Assembly: GCA_021163585.1 (NCBI GenBank)
Contig: JAGGTW010000073.1
Location: forward strand, 1 to 5,918
Reading direction: 5' to 3'
DNA from: Desulfurococcales archaeon
Lineage (GTDB): Archaea > Thermoproteota > Thermoprotei_A > Sulfolobales > NBVN01
DNA length: 5,918 nt
In this document: positions 5,676-5,918 of the stretch, piece by piece
How positions within the stretch are numbered: position 1 is the first letter of the stretch
Layout of the letters: each line of letters opens with the position of its first letter
Program-made: the position numbers and the translations under genes
The notes under the pieces: model-generated
Databases searched by the model: none
Told to the model about the DNA's origin: nothing
What the model saw: only the letters and a program-made list of their open reading frames with translations

Positions 5676-5918
5676 TACTACTCACCTCCCTAACCTTAGA
5701 GAAGGTATTCTTACTAACCTCGTACACAAGGTCCGCTGCCTCCTTAACCTCGTCATGGTGTGTAACAACTATGAGTTGCGGTATGACCCCACCACCCCTA
5801 AACTCCTTAAGCACATCTATGAGCTGCCTCCTTTTATCCTCGTCTAAGTGGATTGTTGGTTCATCCAGGATCAAGAAGCCCAGCCTACCCCCAGAAACAA
5901 TATTGTGGAGTGCCAACA
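5665..5918 (-). CDS. rad50: Rad50 ATPase, C-terminal end (runs off right edge)
   Basis: The last 84 codons of an ABC/SMC-type ATPase; the rest lies beyond the right edge. Visible in order are the Walker B and D-loop (LGFLILDEPTIHLDEDKRR), then QLIVVTHHDEV with the switch histidine, then EAADLVYEV, the standard end of the C-terminal ATPase lobe of Rad50. Rad50 joins Mre11 to recognise and tether DNA ends. The frame continues unbroken to the edge, and the codon at 5916-5914 is a TTG leucine inside the gene, not a start. The lobe is followed directly by nurA with an 11-nt overlap, which supports Rad50 over other SMC-like ATPases. mre11 is expected further upstream but cannot be seen. Confidence 0.92.
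   Translation of the reverse strand, partial: LALHNIVSGGRLGFLILDEPTIHLDEDKRRQLIDVLKEFRGGGVIPQLIVVTHHDEVKEAADLVYEVSKNTFSKVREVSSIEL
5681..5690 (-). promoter_or_regulatory. Consensus Shine-Dalgarno deciding the nurA TTG start
   Basis: GGGAGGTGAG covers the whole anti-SD complement GGAGGTGA and ends 5 nt before TTG 5675-5673. It lies inside the last codons of rad50 and fixes the nurA start despite the weak start codon. Confidence 0.75.

Noticed and set aside
5914..5916. TTG at the right edge as a start for a short 83-residue protein
   Set aside because: The frame continues to the edge, and the sequence begins mid-way in the Rad50 ATPase lobe just before Walker B, so it is an internal leucine.
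1..5918. CRISPR array, tRNA, transposon ends or integration sites
   Set aside because: No regularly spaced long repeats, no cloverleaf or tRNA signature, no transposase and no flanking duplications were found on reading both strands.

Overview
The window looks like part of a thermophilic archaeal chromosome, most likely a crenarchaeote (Thermoproteota). The evidence is a Rad50-NurA-HerA DNA-end-processing cluster (an archaeal arrangement), heavy use of AGA/AGG arginine codons, frequent TTG/GTG starts, archaeal TATA-type promoters, Shine-Dalgarno sequences of the GGAGGTGA type, and a well-formed archaeal C/D-box guide RNA. No plasmid, phage, transposon, CRISPR or tRNA sequence was found.

Layout, left to right. 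Positions 1-196 (minus) hold the N-terminus of a membrane permease that resembles NCS1 nucleobase transporters. Positions 290-751 (minus) encode a small two-helix membrane protein with a bacterial-PH-like (DUF304) domain. A 136-bp divergent intergenic region (752-887) follows, with archaeal promoter elements on both strands and five copies of a GAGTT/AACTC motif. Positions 888-1538 (plus) encode a PhoU-like DUF47 protein. It converges, with only 2 bp between stop codons, on a PiT-family phosphate permease at 1541-2728 (minus). The two are a known functional pair, permease plus cytoplasmic PhoU-like partner, but here they are tail to tail rather than in one operon. The permease gene has a complete upstream signal set (TATA, SD) that points to an ATA codon at 2749-2747 rather than the annotated GTG.

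Positions 2750-2919 hold the permease promoter and, on the plus strand at about 2851-2905, a C/D-box sRNA that was not supplied as a gene. It has all four boxes and two 13-nt guides. Its D' guide is complementary to the conserved UCUCCCCGAAA segment of 23S rRNA domain II.

Positions 2920-5918 (minus) hold the repair operon rad50 (C-terminal end only) > nurA > herA. The reading frames overlap by 11 nt and 1 nt, and strong SD sequences lie inside the upstream genes. HerA is a hexameric DNA translocase, NurA its partner nuclease, and Rad50 the ATPase of the Mre11-Rad50 complex; together they resect DNA double-strand ends. mre11 probably lies just beyond the right edge.

Most of the window is known biology. 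The new-looking items are the unannotated guide RNA, the possible non-standard start and hairpin of the permease gene, the altered PiT signature residues, and the repeated motif in the divergent promoter region.
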